Source of the DNA: an uncultured Eubacteriales bacterium
GTDB lineage: Bacteria; Bacillota; Clostridia; Oscillospirales; Acutalibacteraceae
Reading direction: 5' to 3'
Length of the DNA: 64,000 nt
Assembly (NCBI GenBank): GCA_934436505.1
Contig: CAKSAP010000004.1
Span: forward strand, 119,287 to 183,286
Part shown: in pieces, positions 17,002 through 25,912 of the stretch
Position numbering within the stretch: position 1 is the stretch's first letter
Layout of the letters: every line of letters starts with the position of its first letter
Program-made: the position numbers and the translations under genes
The notes under the pieces: generated by a model
The model's database searches: none
Seen by the model: the letters and a program-made list of their open reading frames with translations, nothing else
What the model was told of the DNA's origin: nothing

Positions 17002-19155
17002 TCAGTTAAGAAATGTGCCCGGGAAATATTGGTCAAGTATTTTATCGTATTTTGTACCCGAAACAGCCATATTATCAGCACCGAGCTGGCTCATTCCGAC
17101 GCCGTAGCCTTCGCCGAAGGTGGTTATTGTATATGTTCCGCTTTCGGCGTCATAGGAAAGACTGAAGCAAGGAGATGAAAGGTCTTTGTTCTTCATTATA
17201 TCATATATAAATGTTACACCCGACACTTCTTTATTGCCTACGGTAATTTTTTCAACATAGCCCGTGCCTGTGCTGACCGCCGTATCGTGTGCGTTGATTG
17301 TGAGCCACTTTGAAACATCCTCGGGGAATTCGATTGTCGAATCAAATGCCAAAGCGCCTGCTTTAATATCATCTGCCGTAAGGAGAACTTCCTTTTTATA
17401 TCCGTCTCTCTGCTTGTCGGAAGCACTTGCGACACTCTTGAGGTATGTAAAGTTGTTTCCGAAAACTGTCGAAGCGTTTGCGGTTTTACCTGCCGACATT
17501 CTACAATAAGGCGTAAACGCAACCTTATCGTTAAAGGTAAGGTAATGACCGAATACCTCATTTACCGCATCCATTGCCTCTTGAGTATAATTATCTGCAA
17601 TTGTGAGATTGCTTATTCTCCAATTTGTATCTCTGTATTTGAGATATGTGTATGTGATTATCGCCTGAGCCTTGAGCGTTTCGGCATTAAATCCGCTGTC
17701 GGTTTCGGCGGTAACTATCCTTGCGATAGCTTCCTTTGCCTCGATTTCCTGTCCGTTTACGGTAATAACGCTCGGAACTGCGTTCGGGTCCTTCGGTGCT
17801 TCCTGTGTCTGCGGCTCATTTGCCGTAATTGCACCCGCTGTGGTTTCAACGGAAGTGGTTTCGGGCTCTTCATTCTTTATGCCGTTTACAAGCTCAAAGC
17901 GCATAAGCTTTGACAGGGACATTGTGTCAGCTTTAACCGGAGCTTCGGTTGTGGTTTCGGGAGCTTGCGTTTGAACAGGCGGCTCTGTCTGCGGCTCTTT
18001 GTTGTCATTCTTCTGTTTAACGAAATAAACAGAGCCTACGGTAATCGCCGCAACAAGGATAATTGCGATAACTGAAATTATCGCCTTTTTCGCCTTTTTA
18101 GAAAGCTTTTTGTCAGCCTTCGGCGCTTCGTCCTGTGCAATTTCAATGCCTACCGAGTTGTTGCCCATAGCCTTTTCCCCGATAAGCGCAAACATTTCTT
18201 CGCAGGCAATTCTGATTAAGTGTGCGTCGTCCTCGCCCTCCTCTTTATAGAGCTTTCTGACGAGAGCAGACTTGTCCGTCGCAACGGAAATGCAAATGTA
18301 ATCGCAGCCGTCGTTGGTTGTGAATATATCGGAAATACACGCACCGAGCGTTGCACTCGAAAGGTCCTTTGCCGAACGAGCCATCTGTGCGGTGTAGTCG
18401 GTTACGTTGTAATCGCCTCTGTCCTCAATATGCGGAGTAAAGGTGAAATACTCGTCGAAATCGTCAAGACCTACCGCAAACTCACGCATAACGGTTGCGT
18501 TCGTATTGCCGTTAACCGCAATTTTAACGTCAGATTCCTTGAGAATATTAAGCGTATGTGCCGCAATATCCTTTTCCTGCTCGCTTGTTTCCGAAGTCGT
18601 TTGCGAAGTGATTTCCTCTTTCTCTTCGTGAGTGGGAGCTGCCTCCGTCTCACTTGCCGAGGTAAGACGTCCGCCGTTGGTTATGTACGGCACAAGACCT
18701 CTTTTGAGAACAGAGTCAAGCCTTTGATCGTCAAAGGGAATCATAACGATTGTCTGCGAGCCCTTTTTAACCGCAAAGCCTGAATTTACGCCGTCAACCG
18801 ATACGAATACGGTTGCGCCCTCGGGCATAGCCGCATTTTTCTCCTGTGCCGATTCATCAAGGTCAAGCTTTGAAAGCTTTTTAAGAACTGCCTCATTCTG
18901 CTCTTTTTTCAAGGAAAGAGCTGTCATAAGCTTCAATTTTGTAGAATTGTAGATGCTCGAATCAACAGCAATTACAATAAAATCGCTGTCTTTAAGAGCC
19001 TTTGAAAGCCCACCGAACATATCCTTGAGCGAAGTGTACTCATCAAAAGAAATATCGCTGTCTGCAAAGCCGTTAAGACAGCCGATTACCTTAATCTGCA
19101 GCTTAACGGAAGTGTCCGCCGCATTGCGATACAATGAAAACAACTTCATTTCCAT
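17002..19155 (-). CDS. Membrane protein fusing a degenerate CinA-like region to a SpoIID/LytB domain
   Basis: The C-terminal 255 of 717 residues form a SpoIID/LytB domain. It has the catalytic Glu484 in TAETDSGFNAETLKAQAI and the ending KILDQYFPGTFL. The usual GHGVGMSQ motif reads GYGVGMSQ (Tyr684). One membrane helix (about 358-379) and a Thr/Pro/Glu-rich linker precede it. By eye the cytoplasmic N-terminus resembles CinA. Residues 110-160 (MPEGATVFVSVDGVNSGFAV) follow the MoCF-domain end. Residues 195-345 align with PncC, with the catalytic ESCTGG replaced by NGNTNA. SpoIID enzymes cleave denuded glycan strands. Activity here is uncertain. Start ATG follows AAGGTGG. It lies between sortase and galE genes. 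Confidence 0.85.
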   Translation of the reverse strand: MEMKLFSLYRNAADTSVKLQIKVIGCLNGFADSDISFDEYTSLKDMFGGLSKALKDSDFIVIAVDSSIYNSTKLKLMTALSLKKEQNEAVLKKLSKLDLDESAQEKNAAMPEGATVFVSVDGVNSGFAVKKGSQTIVMIPFDDQRLDSVLKRGLVPYITNGGRLTSASETEAAPTHEEKEEITSQTTSETSEQEKDIAAHTLNILKESDVKIAVNGNTNATVMREFAVGLDDFDEYFTFTPHIEDRGDYNVTDYTAQMARSAKDLSSATLGACISDIFTTNDGCDYICISVATDKSALVRKLYKEEGEDDAHLIRIACEEMFALIGEKAMGNNSVGIEIAQDEAPKADKKLSKKAKKAIISVIAIILVAAITVGSVYFVKQKNDNKEPQTEPPVQTQAPETTTEAPVKADTMSLSKLMRFELVNGIKNEEPETTSVETTAGAITANEPQTQEAPKDPNAVPSVITVNGQEIEAKEAIARIVTAETDSGFNAETLKAQAIITYTYLKYRDTNWRISNLTIADNYTQEAMDAVNEVFGHYLTFNDKVAFTPYCRMSAGKTANASTVFGNNFTYLKSVASASDKQRDGYKKEVLLTADDIKAGALAFDSTIEFPEDVSKWLTINAHDTAVSTGTGYVEKITVGNKEVSGVTFIYDIMKNKDLSSPCFSLSYDAESGTYTITTFGEGYGVGMSQLGADNMAVSGTKYDKILDQYFPGTFLN

Positions 19156-19191
19156 CTCTTTATTACCACCTTAATATAAATAAATTACTTA

Positions 19192-20478
19192 TCAGTTATC
19201 GGGATACCAATTTGTCGCACCGCTGTACGGATTTGACTGCCCCTTTTGGTCATACCAAATCTGCGGATAACGGGGATTTCCGTTTGTTACGGAATAGGTC
19301 GTATCCACATCCGCCGTTTCGCCCGTCCTCAAAAGTCTGCCGACAACAACAAGTCTTGCGTCCGTAAACTCATATGTGCAGGTCGAAAGCGTGATAAGCT
19401 TATCCGACGAGTTTATATCAACGCCCGTTGTGTAGAGCTTTCTCTCGTCAAGCGCCTTAATGTAGCTGTCAAAATTCTCGGTGCTGCCGAATGAGGTAAC
19501 GGTATAGTTAAAAATATATCCGTTGTCGTCCTGCTCTCTGCTGTTTGTGATAAACGCCGCATAAACCTTGAATTTATATGATTTATAAAGCGTATCGTAG
19601 TTGATTATCGGAGACTCCAAGAAGCCGTCAAGTGTTTTATACTTGCTGAGCTCTGCAAAAACAAGTCCGTCGCTCATATGGTGTCCGTAAATTATAGTGT
19701 TTTGATTGAGATATTTCGGGTCATTTCTGTAATCCATAAACGGACAGCCGTATCTGCTGTAATTTCCGTAGAAATCCTTTTTAAGATAATCCGTGTTGTT
19801 GGGAGACTGAACAACCTGAACGTCTATACCCGAGTTCGGCACGCTTATCCAGCCTACCAGCTCCTGATTAAGCGCATAGAGGTAAGCATATTTTGCCATC
19901 ATTCCGTCGGGAGTTTTAACATCGGGATACTTCGCCCTGAATTCCTCCCAAAGCTTTGCCTCTTCCTCCTCGTTCGTGGTGTCTATTATCTTGTTTGCAA
20001 GACCCGTCTGCTGTTTTTCGGTTTTATTTCCCTGAACATAAATAACGCCGAATGCCACAGCACAGCCTATAAGCACCAAAACAGATAGATTTGCAACCGT
20101 CTTTCTGACAATTTCGGATTTTTTATCCTGCTTATTCGGAAAAATCTTTCTGAAAAAGTCTTTGAACATTTCGTTGAAGGTCTTTACCCTCTCCTTGCTC
20201 TGAACAGGCTCAACCTTTTCAAGACCTTTCAGCTCGCCCTCTTTTTCTTCGCTTCTGTCACTCTGAAAGGGGTTAGCGACATCGACAAAGTGCTGCTCTC
20301 CGCCGTATTTCACACGCCTTGTGGTCTTTTCGTCAAAGGACTCCGAATTTTCAATATTCTTTGCTATTTCGGCATAGACGTCATCAGAAGCCTCGGGCGT
20401 GGGAAGCTCGTTTTCGGGCTTAGCCTGTTCTTCGGCAGTATTCAACTCTTCATTCTTGTCAAACTCGTTTTCTTTCAT
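19192..20478 (-). CDS. Class B sortase, second paralogue
   Basis: From ATG at 20478 (overlapping the upstream sortase stop as TGATG) the protein has 428 residues. It has a long charged cytoplasmic N-terminus, one membrane helix at about 128-149 and the sortase domain. That domain carries catalytic His266 (IIYGHH), Cys367 (TLSTC) and Arg375. Class B sortases cleave a sorting signal and attach proteins to the cell wall. The tail after the catalytic domain (NPRYPQIWYDQKGQSNPY) is shared with the neighbouring sortase and is not part of the core fold. It lies 36 bp before the SpoIID-like gene. No obvious sorting-signal substrate is encoded in the window. Confidence 0.92.
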   Translation of the reverse strand: MKENEFDKNEELNTAEEQAKPENELPTPEASDDVYAEIAKNIENSESFDEKTTRRVKYGGEQHFVDVANPFQSDRSEEKEGELKGLEKVEPVQSKERVKTFNEMFKDFFRKIFPNKQDKKSEIVRKTVANLSVLVLIGCAVAFGVIYVQGNKTEKQQTGLANKIIDTTNEEEEAKLWEEFRAKYPDVKTPDGMMAKYAYLYALNQELVGWISVPNSGIDVQVVQSPNNTDYLKKDFYGNYSRYGCPFMDYRNDPKYLNQNTIIYGHHMSDGLVFAELSKYKTLDGFLESPIINYDTLYKSYKFKVYAAFITNSREQDDNGYIFNYTVTSFGSTENFDSYIKALDERKLYTTGVDINSSDKLITLSTCTYEFTDARLVVVGRLLRTGETADVDTTYSVTNGNPRYPQIWYDQKGQSNPYSGATNWYPDN

Positions 20479-21584
20479 CAATATTCAACTCCTTCGGGGA
20501 ACCATCTTTCTGCAAAGGCGTATGGGTTTGGAAGCCCATGCGTATCGTACCAAATCTGCGGATAACGTGGATTGTCGTTCTTGACGGTTTTGGAAACGTC
20601 AACCGTTTCGCTCTCGCCGTCCCTGACAAGCCTTGCGATAACCACAAATCTTGCGTTTGTCTCGCCGTTACCCTTTACATCCATATCTCTCGTACAGGTC
20701 GAGAGAGTAAGAATTTTATCATTTTTATTTACATCGACATTTGTAAAATAAAGCGAACGAACTTTAATTTCATCTACAAACGCTTCAAAATTGTCGTTCG
20801 TCATAAACGGATAAATGTAGTTAAAGGTATATCCGTTATCGTCCTTATCGTCGGCATTCGTAAGAAAAACAGAAATTATTTTCCACTTGTGCTTTTCGTA
20901 TATCGTATCGAACTGAATTACGGGAGAGGTCTTATAAAACTCAATATCCTTGTACTTTTCAAGGTCTGCAAACATTGTCGAGTCAAGGAAATTATGTCCG
21001 TAAAGTATAGTGTTCTTGCAAAGCGGCTTTGCGTGATCACGGTAGTCCATAAACACGGTACCACGTCTTTGATAATCTCCGTAAAAGCTGCGCCTTAAAT
21101 AATATTCGTTATTTTTAGCCTGAACGACAGGATGATTTATCGAGGTGTTCGGAACAACTATCCAGCCGACAAGGTCATTGTTTGCGTTGTATGCGCTGCG
21201 GTATTTTTCAAGCATACCGTCGTCGCCGTACTCCTTCGCCTCTTGGGCAGGCTCGGTTACAAGACCTGCGATATTCTCCGTCTGCTTTTTGTTGTCCGCA
21301 ACATCATAAACGGTTTTAAGAATGACGCCCAAAGAAGCCAAAAACACGATAATCGCAATAATCATTATTACTCTGTCAACGGTTTTCATTTTCTTTTTCT
21401 TCGGTTTCGGCACAACGACAACAGCCTCTTCCTTATCGTCGTCATCCTCTTCCTTTTGAGTCTGATAAGGATTATCGGCAACCTTCATACCGTCCTCATA
21501 GACACCTTGAGCCTCTGCGTCCTGCGGTACAGAAGAGCTTGTGTCGGTATCATTCAATTTTTCCTTATCGAATTCTTCACTCAT
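20478..21584 (-). CDS. Class B sortase, first paralogue
   Basis: The 368-residue paralogue of the next gene has an acidic cytoplasmic N-terminus (EEDDDDKEE) and a basic stretch (PKPKKKKMK). A membrane helix follows at about 70-92. The catalytic residues are His197 (ILYGHN), Cys297 (TLSTC) and Arg312. It ends with the same tail type as its partner (NPRYPQIWYDTHGLPNPY). The start overlaps the pncC stop by 4 bp. Two tandem sortases with matching tails point to a local duplication. Whether each has its own substrate or one is a pilin-type assembler cannot be told. Confidence 0.92.
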   Translation of the reverse strand: MSEEFDKEKLNDTDTSSSVPQDAEAQGVYEDGMKVADNPYQTQKEEDDDDKEEAVVVVPKPKKKKMKTVDRVIMIIAIIVFLASLGVILKTVYDVADNKKQTENIAGLVTEPAQEAKEYGDDGMLEKYRSAYNANNDLVGWIVVPNTSINHPVVQAKNNEYYLRRSFYGDYQRRGTVFMDYRDHAKPLCKNTILYGHNFLDSTMFADLEKYKDIEFYKTSPVIQFDTIYEKHKWKIISVFLTNADDKDDNGYTFNYIYPFMTNDNFEAFVDEIKVRSLYFTNVDVNKNDKILTLSTCTRDMDVKGNGETNARFVVIARLVRDGESETVDVSKTVKNDNPRYPQIWYDTHGLPNPYAFAERWFPEGVEY

Positions 21585-22057
21585 CTCAAATACTCCAATA
21601 CTGTTTCAAGAGCCGTATCGGCTGATTTATTTCTGTTATTTTCCCTTATGTTGTCGGAAAAATCGTTTAGACATTTTTTAACTATCGTGCTTTTGCCGTC
21701 GGAAAAAGCGATATACACAAGACCGACGGGCTTGTTTGTGTTGTCGGACGTCGGGCCTGCAATTCCCGTTACGGCAACCGCAATATCCGCACCCGTAAGC
21801 GAAAGCACGCCCTTTACCATCTCACGGGCACATTCCTCGCTTACCGCACCGAATTTTTCAAGCGTTTCATTGCTCACACCGAGAATTTCATGCTTTATGC
21901 GATTTGAGTAGCTTACAATTCCGCATTCAAACACGCTCGACGACCCCGAAACGTCGGTTATCCGCTTCGCAATCAATCCGCCCGTACAGGACTCGGCGCA
22001 AGTGAATATTAAATTCTTTTGCTTTAATAATTCAACAACTTTTTCTTCAAGCTTCAT
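21581..22057 (-). CDS. pncC: Nicotinamide-nucleotide amidohydrolase (CinA C-terminal domain, stand-alone)
   Basis: The 158-residue protein is a single PncC domain. It has the active-site TCAESCTGGLIAKRITDVSGSS and the AVAVTGIAGPTSDNTNKPVGLVYIA segment. PncC hydrolyses nicotinamide mononucleotide to nicotinic acid mononucleotide and ammonia in pyridine-nucleotide salvage. It overlaps thiI and the first sortase by 4 bp each, so it is translationally coupled to both. It is intact, in contrast to the degenerate CinA-like half of the protein three genes downstream. Confidence 0.93.
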   Translation of the reverse strand: MKLEEKVVELLKQKNLIFTCAESCTGGLIAKRITDVSGSSSVFECGIVSYSNRIKHEILGVSNETLEKFGAVSEECAREMVKGVLSLTGADIAVAVTGIAGPTSDNTNKPVGLVYIAFSDGKSTIVKKCLNDFSDNIRENNRNKSADTALETVLEYLR

Positions 22058-23232
22058 CTTATATCTGAAATAACCTCAAATCTTGCGGTATCGACCGCTT
22101 CCTTAACAAGTGCTTCTATATCGAACACCTTTTCCGCTTCTTCAAGCATTTGAACGGTAGGTCTTGTCCTCGGATGCTTGGGTGTGAATACCGTACAGCA
22201 ATCCTCAAACGGCTTTATTGAAATGTCAAAGGTGTCGATTTTCCTTGAAATTGCGATAATTTCTTCCTTATCCATTGCGATAACGGGTCTGAAAACGGGC
22301 ATTTTTGAAACTGCGTCCGTGCAGGCAAGCGCCGACATAGTCTGACTTGCGACCTGACCTATGCTCTCTCCCGTTACGAGTGCCTGACAATCATTCTTCA
22401 TTGCAATTTCATTTGCAATACGCATCATAAAGCGGCGCATAACAAGTGTGAACAGCTCCTCGGGACAGTTATCCCTGATTTGCTCCTGAATTTTTGTAAA
22501 GCAAACGGTGTAAAGACCTATATCGCCGCTGTAAGCCGAAACCTTGCGTAAAAGGTCGTGAACTTTCATTTCCGCCTGCGGAGAGGTATAGGGCGGCGAA
22601 GCAAAATGTACCGCATCAAGCACAACGCCTCTTTTTGAAACCATCCACGAAGCTACGGGGCTGTCAATTCCGCCGGAAATAAGCACTGCCGCTTTTCCGC
22701 CTGTGCCTACGGGCATACCGCCTGCGCCCTTTATCTGATTTCCTCTGATAAACGCATAGTTATCTCTGACCTCAACCGTTACGGTAAGCTCGGGATTGTG
22801 AACATCAACCGAAAGGTGCGAGAATTTTTCAAGAATTGCGCCGCCGACTTCTCTGCTTATCTCGGGCGAGGTCAACGGAAATTTCTTGTCGCTTCTCTTT
22901 GCCTCAACCTTAAAGGTATCGACATTTTCAAGTTGCTCCGAAAGATATTCGGGTGCAACCGCCAAAATTTCATCAATATTTTTCTCAACCGCAGCAGCTC
23001 TTTGGAAGCCTGCGATACCGAAAATTTTTGAAATTCTCTTTATAGCCTCTTCCATATCGAAATCGTCGCAAAGCGGCTCGATATTCATTGTCGATTGCAA
23101 GCAAGTAACCTTAAATTTACCCAAGCCGTGCAAACGCCTTTTTATGTTCTTTGCAAGCACCGACTCAAACGAAGAACGGTTAAGTCCCTTGAGTGCAAGC
23201 TCGCCGTTTTTGATAAGTATAATCTCTTTCAT
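22054..23232 (-). CDS. thiI: tRNA 4-thiouridine synthase ThiI
   Basis: From ATG at 23232 (after AAAGGAAGAAAAA) the protein has 392 residues, the size of the Firmicutes form without a rhodanese domain. It contains an N-terminal ferredoxin-like region, a THUMP domain (about 60-165) and the PP-loop SGGIDSPVASWMV. A conserved GEDCCTVFTPKHP-like segment (FEDCCTVFTPKHPRTRP) lies near the end. ThiI adenylates U8 of tRNAs and transfers sulfur supplied by a cysteine desulfurase, and can also feed thiamine synthesis. The dedicated desulfurase gene is immediately upstream (11 bp), as in Bacillus. Confidence 0.95.
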   Translation of the reverse strand: MKEIILIKNGELALKGLNRSSFESVLAKNIKRRLHGLGKFKVTCLQSTMNIEPLCDDFDMEEAIKRISKIFGIAGFQRAAAVEKNIDEILAVAPEYLSEQLENVDTFKVEAKRSDKKFPLTSPEISREVGGAILEKFSHLSVDVHNPELTVTVEVRDNYAFIRGNQIKGAGGMPVGTGGKAAVLISGGIDSPVASWMVSKRGVVLDAVHFASPPYTSPQAEMKVHDLLRKVSAYSGDIGLYTVCFTKIQEQIRDNCPEELFTLVMRRFMMRIANEIAMKNDCQALVTGESIGQVASQTMSALACTDAVSKMPVFRPVIAMDKEEIIAISRKIDTFDISIKPFEDCCTVFTPKHPRTRPTVQMLEEAEKVFDIEALVKEAVDTARFEVISDIR

Positions 23233-23243
23233 TTTTTCTTCCT

Positions 23244-24374
23244 TTATTTCTTTGAAAGCTCCGCAAGGCACGATTTTATAGCCGAGAGAGCGTAATCAAT
23301 TTCTTCCTTTGTCGTTTCATAGGACATACTGAGCCTTATTGCGCTGTCAATGCGTTCGGGCGACAAGCCCATTGATACAAGCACGTCGCTTCTGTGCCCT
23401 TTTGAGCAAGCCGAGCCTGCCGACACATAAACGCCCTTTGAGGAAAGGTAGTTTACAGACACCTGAGACGGCACAGCACCGATTGAAGCGTTGATAATAT
23501 ACGGCAAAGCGTTGTCGGGGGAATTTATTTTAACGCCCTCGATTTTTTCAAGCTCGCTTTTGAAATATTCATTGAGCGAGCTCACCTTTTCAAGTCTTTT
23601 TTCAATATCAGCAAGTTCTTCAACCGCAGCGGAAAACGCCGCAATGTTCGGCATAGCCTGCGTGCCCGAGCAAATGTTGTTTTCCTGACCGCCGCCGAGT
23701 ATATAAGGCTTTATTCTTACGCCGTTCGCTATGTACAAAGCGCCGCTGCCCTTTAAGGCGTGTATTTTATGTGCGCTCACGCTCATAAGGTCAATTCCGC
23801 ACCTTTCAGGCTTGACGGGCAATTTCATATATCCCTGAACACAGTCAACGTGCAAAAGTGCAGGCGATTTTTTGCGTTTGATTATCCGCTTTATTTTATC
23901 AAAGGGAAGAATTGTTCCGACCTCGTTATTCACTGCCATAAGGCTTACAAGAACAGTCTTTTCGTCGATAGCATTTTGAAAAGCCTCCTCGGAGATATTG
24001 CCGCTTTCGTCGGGTGAAATTCTGACAACCTCAAAGCCCGATTGCTCAAGCTTATCCATACACCTTGCAACGCTCGGGTGCTCAAACGCCGTTGTAACGA
24101 TTTTGTTGCCCTTTCGTTTCATAAGCTCGACCGCACCGAATATCGCCGTATTGTTTGCGACCGTTCCGCTCGGAGTGAAAAATATCCTCTCAGGGTCAAC
24201 GCCGAGGCTCTTTGCGATTACGCCTCTTGAGCTTTCAAGAATTTGCATTGCATCAAAGCCTTTTTTATGAAGAGACGACGGATTTCCGAAGTCATTTTCC
24301 ATTGTCCTCAAAGCCGCCTCGCAAGCCCTTTTACAAGGCTTTGTCGTTGCGCTGTTATCAAGATAAGCTTCCAA
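23244..24374 (-). CDS. Cysteine desulfurase of the NifS/NifZ type, sulfur donor for ThiI
   Basis: This 376-residue PLP enzyme has the lysine motif SVSAHKIHALKGSGALY near residue 200 and the mobile active-site loop SAGSACSKGHRSDVL near 322. It converts cysteine to alanine and passes persulfide to ThiI. Such a short NifZ-like desulfurase commonly precedes thiI in Firmicutes. The start codon appears to be TTG (24374), eight bases after GGAGGAG. The nearby ATG is out of frame. It is the first gene of a nine-gene run, with a good promoter. Confidence 0.93.
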   Translation of the reverse strand: MEAYLDNSATTKPCKRACEAALRTMENDFGNPSSLHKKGFDAMQILESSRGVIAKSLGVDPERIFFTPSGTVANNTAIFGAVELMKRKGNKIVTTAFEHPSVARCMDKLEQSGFEVVRISPDESGNISEEAFQNAIDEKTVLVSLMAVNNEVGTILPFDKIKRIIKRKKSPALLHVDCVQGYMKLPVKPERCGIDLMSVSAHKIHALKGSGALYIANGVRIKPYILGGGQENNICSGTQAMPNIAAFSAAVEELADIEKRLEKVSSLNEYFKSELEKIEGVKINSPDNALPYIINASIGAVPSQVSVNYLSSKGVYVSAGSACSKGHRSDVLVSMGLSPERIDSAIRLSMSYETTKEEIDYALSAIKSCLAELSKK

Positions 24375-24412
24375 AAACCATTCTCCTCCAAATTACACTT
24401 TTCTGACTTTAT

Positions 24413-24441
24413 ATTATACACCATGACTCTTTATTTGGCAA
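24413..24441 (-). promoter_or_regulatory. Promoter of the nifS-thiI-pncC-sortase operon
   Basis: Minus-strand TTGCCA (24441-24436), a 17-bp spacer and TATAAT (24418-24413) lie 38 bp before the desulfurase start. Confidence 0.75.
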
Positions 24442-24508
24442 ACAAATAAGCAAATGTTTTATGTATATTTATAAAAAATTTACAAAATATATTCGAGAGG
24501 TGAAGAAT

Positions 24509-25852
24509 TTGGAAAATCAGGTATCTCGCAGAGGAAAAATAAGGGTTAGGCTCTATGCTTCGGTGCTTGTTTTAGTGCTCTTTTCGGCATTCGTGATAAA
24601 CGCTCAAAAAGCGTCCGAGCTTTCAAGACAGCTAAACGCCGATGCAGAGCGTTCCCTTTCGACGCTTGAAGCGTGTATGTCCTCGATAAACACGAATCTC
24701 ACTAAAGGTCTTTACGCAAACACAACGCCGATGCTAAGCTCTATGGCTATCTCATTGACCCGTGATGCCGCAAGCGCAAAGAACTCACTTTCGGCACTTC
24801 CGCTTTCCGACACACAACTTGATAATATGCTGAAATTCTTATCGCAGGTGGGTGCATTCGTATCAACTCTTGACCGCAAGCTGTCGCTCGGAGAGTCCAT
24901 AACAAGCGAAGAACGAAATCAGTTAAAACAGCTTATCGACGTTTCTCAAAAGCTTTTGTCGGAGCTTGACACGATAACGCAGGGCGTCGAGGACGGAAGC
25001 GTTAGCTTTAAGCAGGCAGGAAGCACGCTTAAAAAAAGCACCGACCAATCAATGCAAATAGACTCGGCGTTCGGCGATGCGGAACAGACGCTTACGGATT
25101 ATCCGACCTTGATATACGACGGGCCGTTCTCCGACCATATATTAAATCAAAGTCCCAAAACGCTTGAGGGGAAGTCCGATATTTCAAAGGAAAAGGCTTT
25201 GGAAATCGTCTCGGATTTTATCGGTGTAGACAAAAGCACACTCCGCTTTGACAGCGAGACAAACGGCGTTATTGAAACGTACAATTTTTTCGTCGATTCG
25301 ATAAATATAAGCGTTTGCAAAAAGGGCGGTGCGGTACTGTATCTCTTAGGCTCGTCAAACGCAGGCGAAAGCGTAATTACACCCGAACAGGCAGTCGAAA
25401 ACGCCAAGAGTTTTCTTTCGGCAAAAGGCTACGAAAATATGAAGGAAAGCTATTATTCGACACAAGACGGAATTTGCACCGTGAACTTTGCATATGAAAA
25501 CGAGGGTGTTATTTGCTATCCCGACCTTATTAAATTGAGCGTCAGCCTCGAAACGGGCAACATTATATCCTTTGACGCAAGGGGATATATTATGAATCAC
25601 ACGGACAGACCGCCCGTTCAAAGCAAAATTTCGGCAGACGAGGCTAAAATGTCCGTTTCCGATTATCTGACCGTTATGTCCTCTCGCCTTGCGGTAATTC
25701 CGACAGACTACAAAACCGAAAAAACAGCATATGAATTTCATTGCAAGACGCCCGACGAACAAGAGGTGCTTGTGTATATCGACGTTTTGACCGCAAAGGA
25801 GGACGATATACTGCTTTTGCTCTATTCCGACGGCGGAATTTTAACCAAATAA
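24509..25852 (+). CDS. ypeB: YpeB-family germination protein
   Basis: From TTG at 24509 (6 nt after AGAGGTG) the protein has 447 residues, close to the 450 of Bacillus YpeB. An N-terminal membrane helix (LYASVLVLVLFSAFVINAQ) is followed by a helical region and three PepSY-like repeats (SKEKALEIVSDFIG, TPEQAVENAKSFLSAKGY, SADEAKMSVSDYLTV). YpeB stabilises the spore-cortex lytic enzyme SleB during germination. sleB normally lies just upstream, but here the upstream neighbour is the divergent desulfurase gene, so SleB must be elsewhere. The in-frame ATG at 24461 has no ribosome site. Confidence 0.92.
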   Translation: MENQVSRRGKIRVRLYASVLVLVLFSAFVINAQKASELSRQLNADAERSLSTLEACMSSINTNLTKGLYANTTPMLSSMAISLTRDAASAKNSLSALPLSDTQLDNMLKFLSQVGAFVSTLDRKLSLGESITSEERNQLKQLIDVSQKLLSELDTITQGVEDGSVSFKQAGSTLKKSTDQSMQIDSAFGDAEQTLTDYPTLIYDGPFSDHILNQSPKTLEGKSDISKEKALEIVSDFIGVDKSTLRFDSETNGVIETYNFFVDSINISVCKKGGAVLYLLGSSNAGESVITPEQAVENAKSFLSAKGYENMKESYYSTQDGICTVNFAYENEGVICYPDLIKLSVSLETGNIISFDARGYIMNHTDRPPVQSKISADEAKMSVSDYLTVMSSRLAVIPTDYKTEKTAYEFHCKTPDEQEVLVYIDVLTAKEDDILLLLYSDGGILTK

Positions 25853-25912
25853 CCGTTATAAATAAAAATAAAAGGGACACAATAACTGTGTCCGAATAAA
25901 AAGGAGAAAGCT

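Noticed and set aside
21581..22057. Truncated competence gene cinA
   Set aside because: The protein is a complete single PncC domain of normal length with an intact active site. Stand-alone PncC enzymes are common, so it is not a broken gene.
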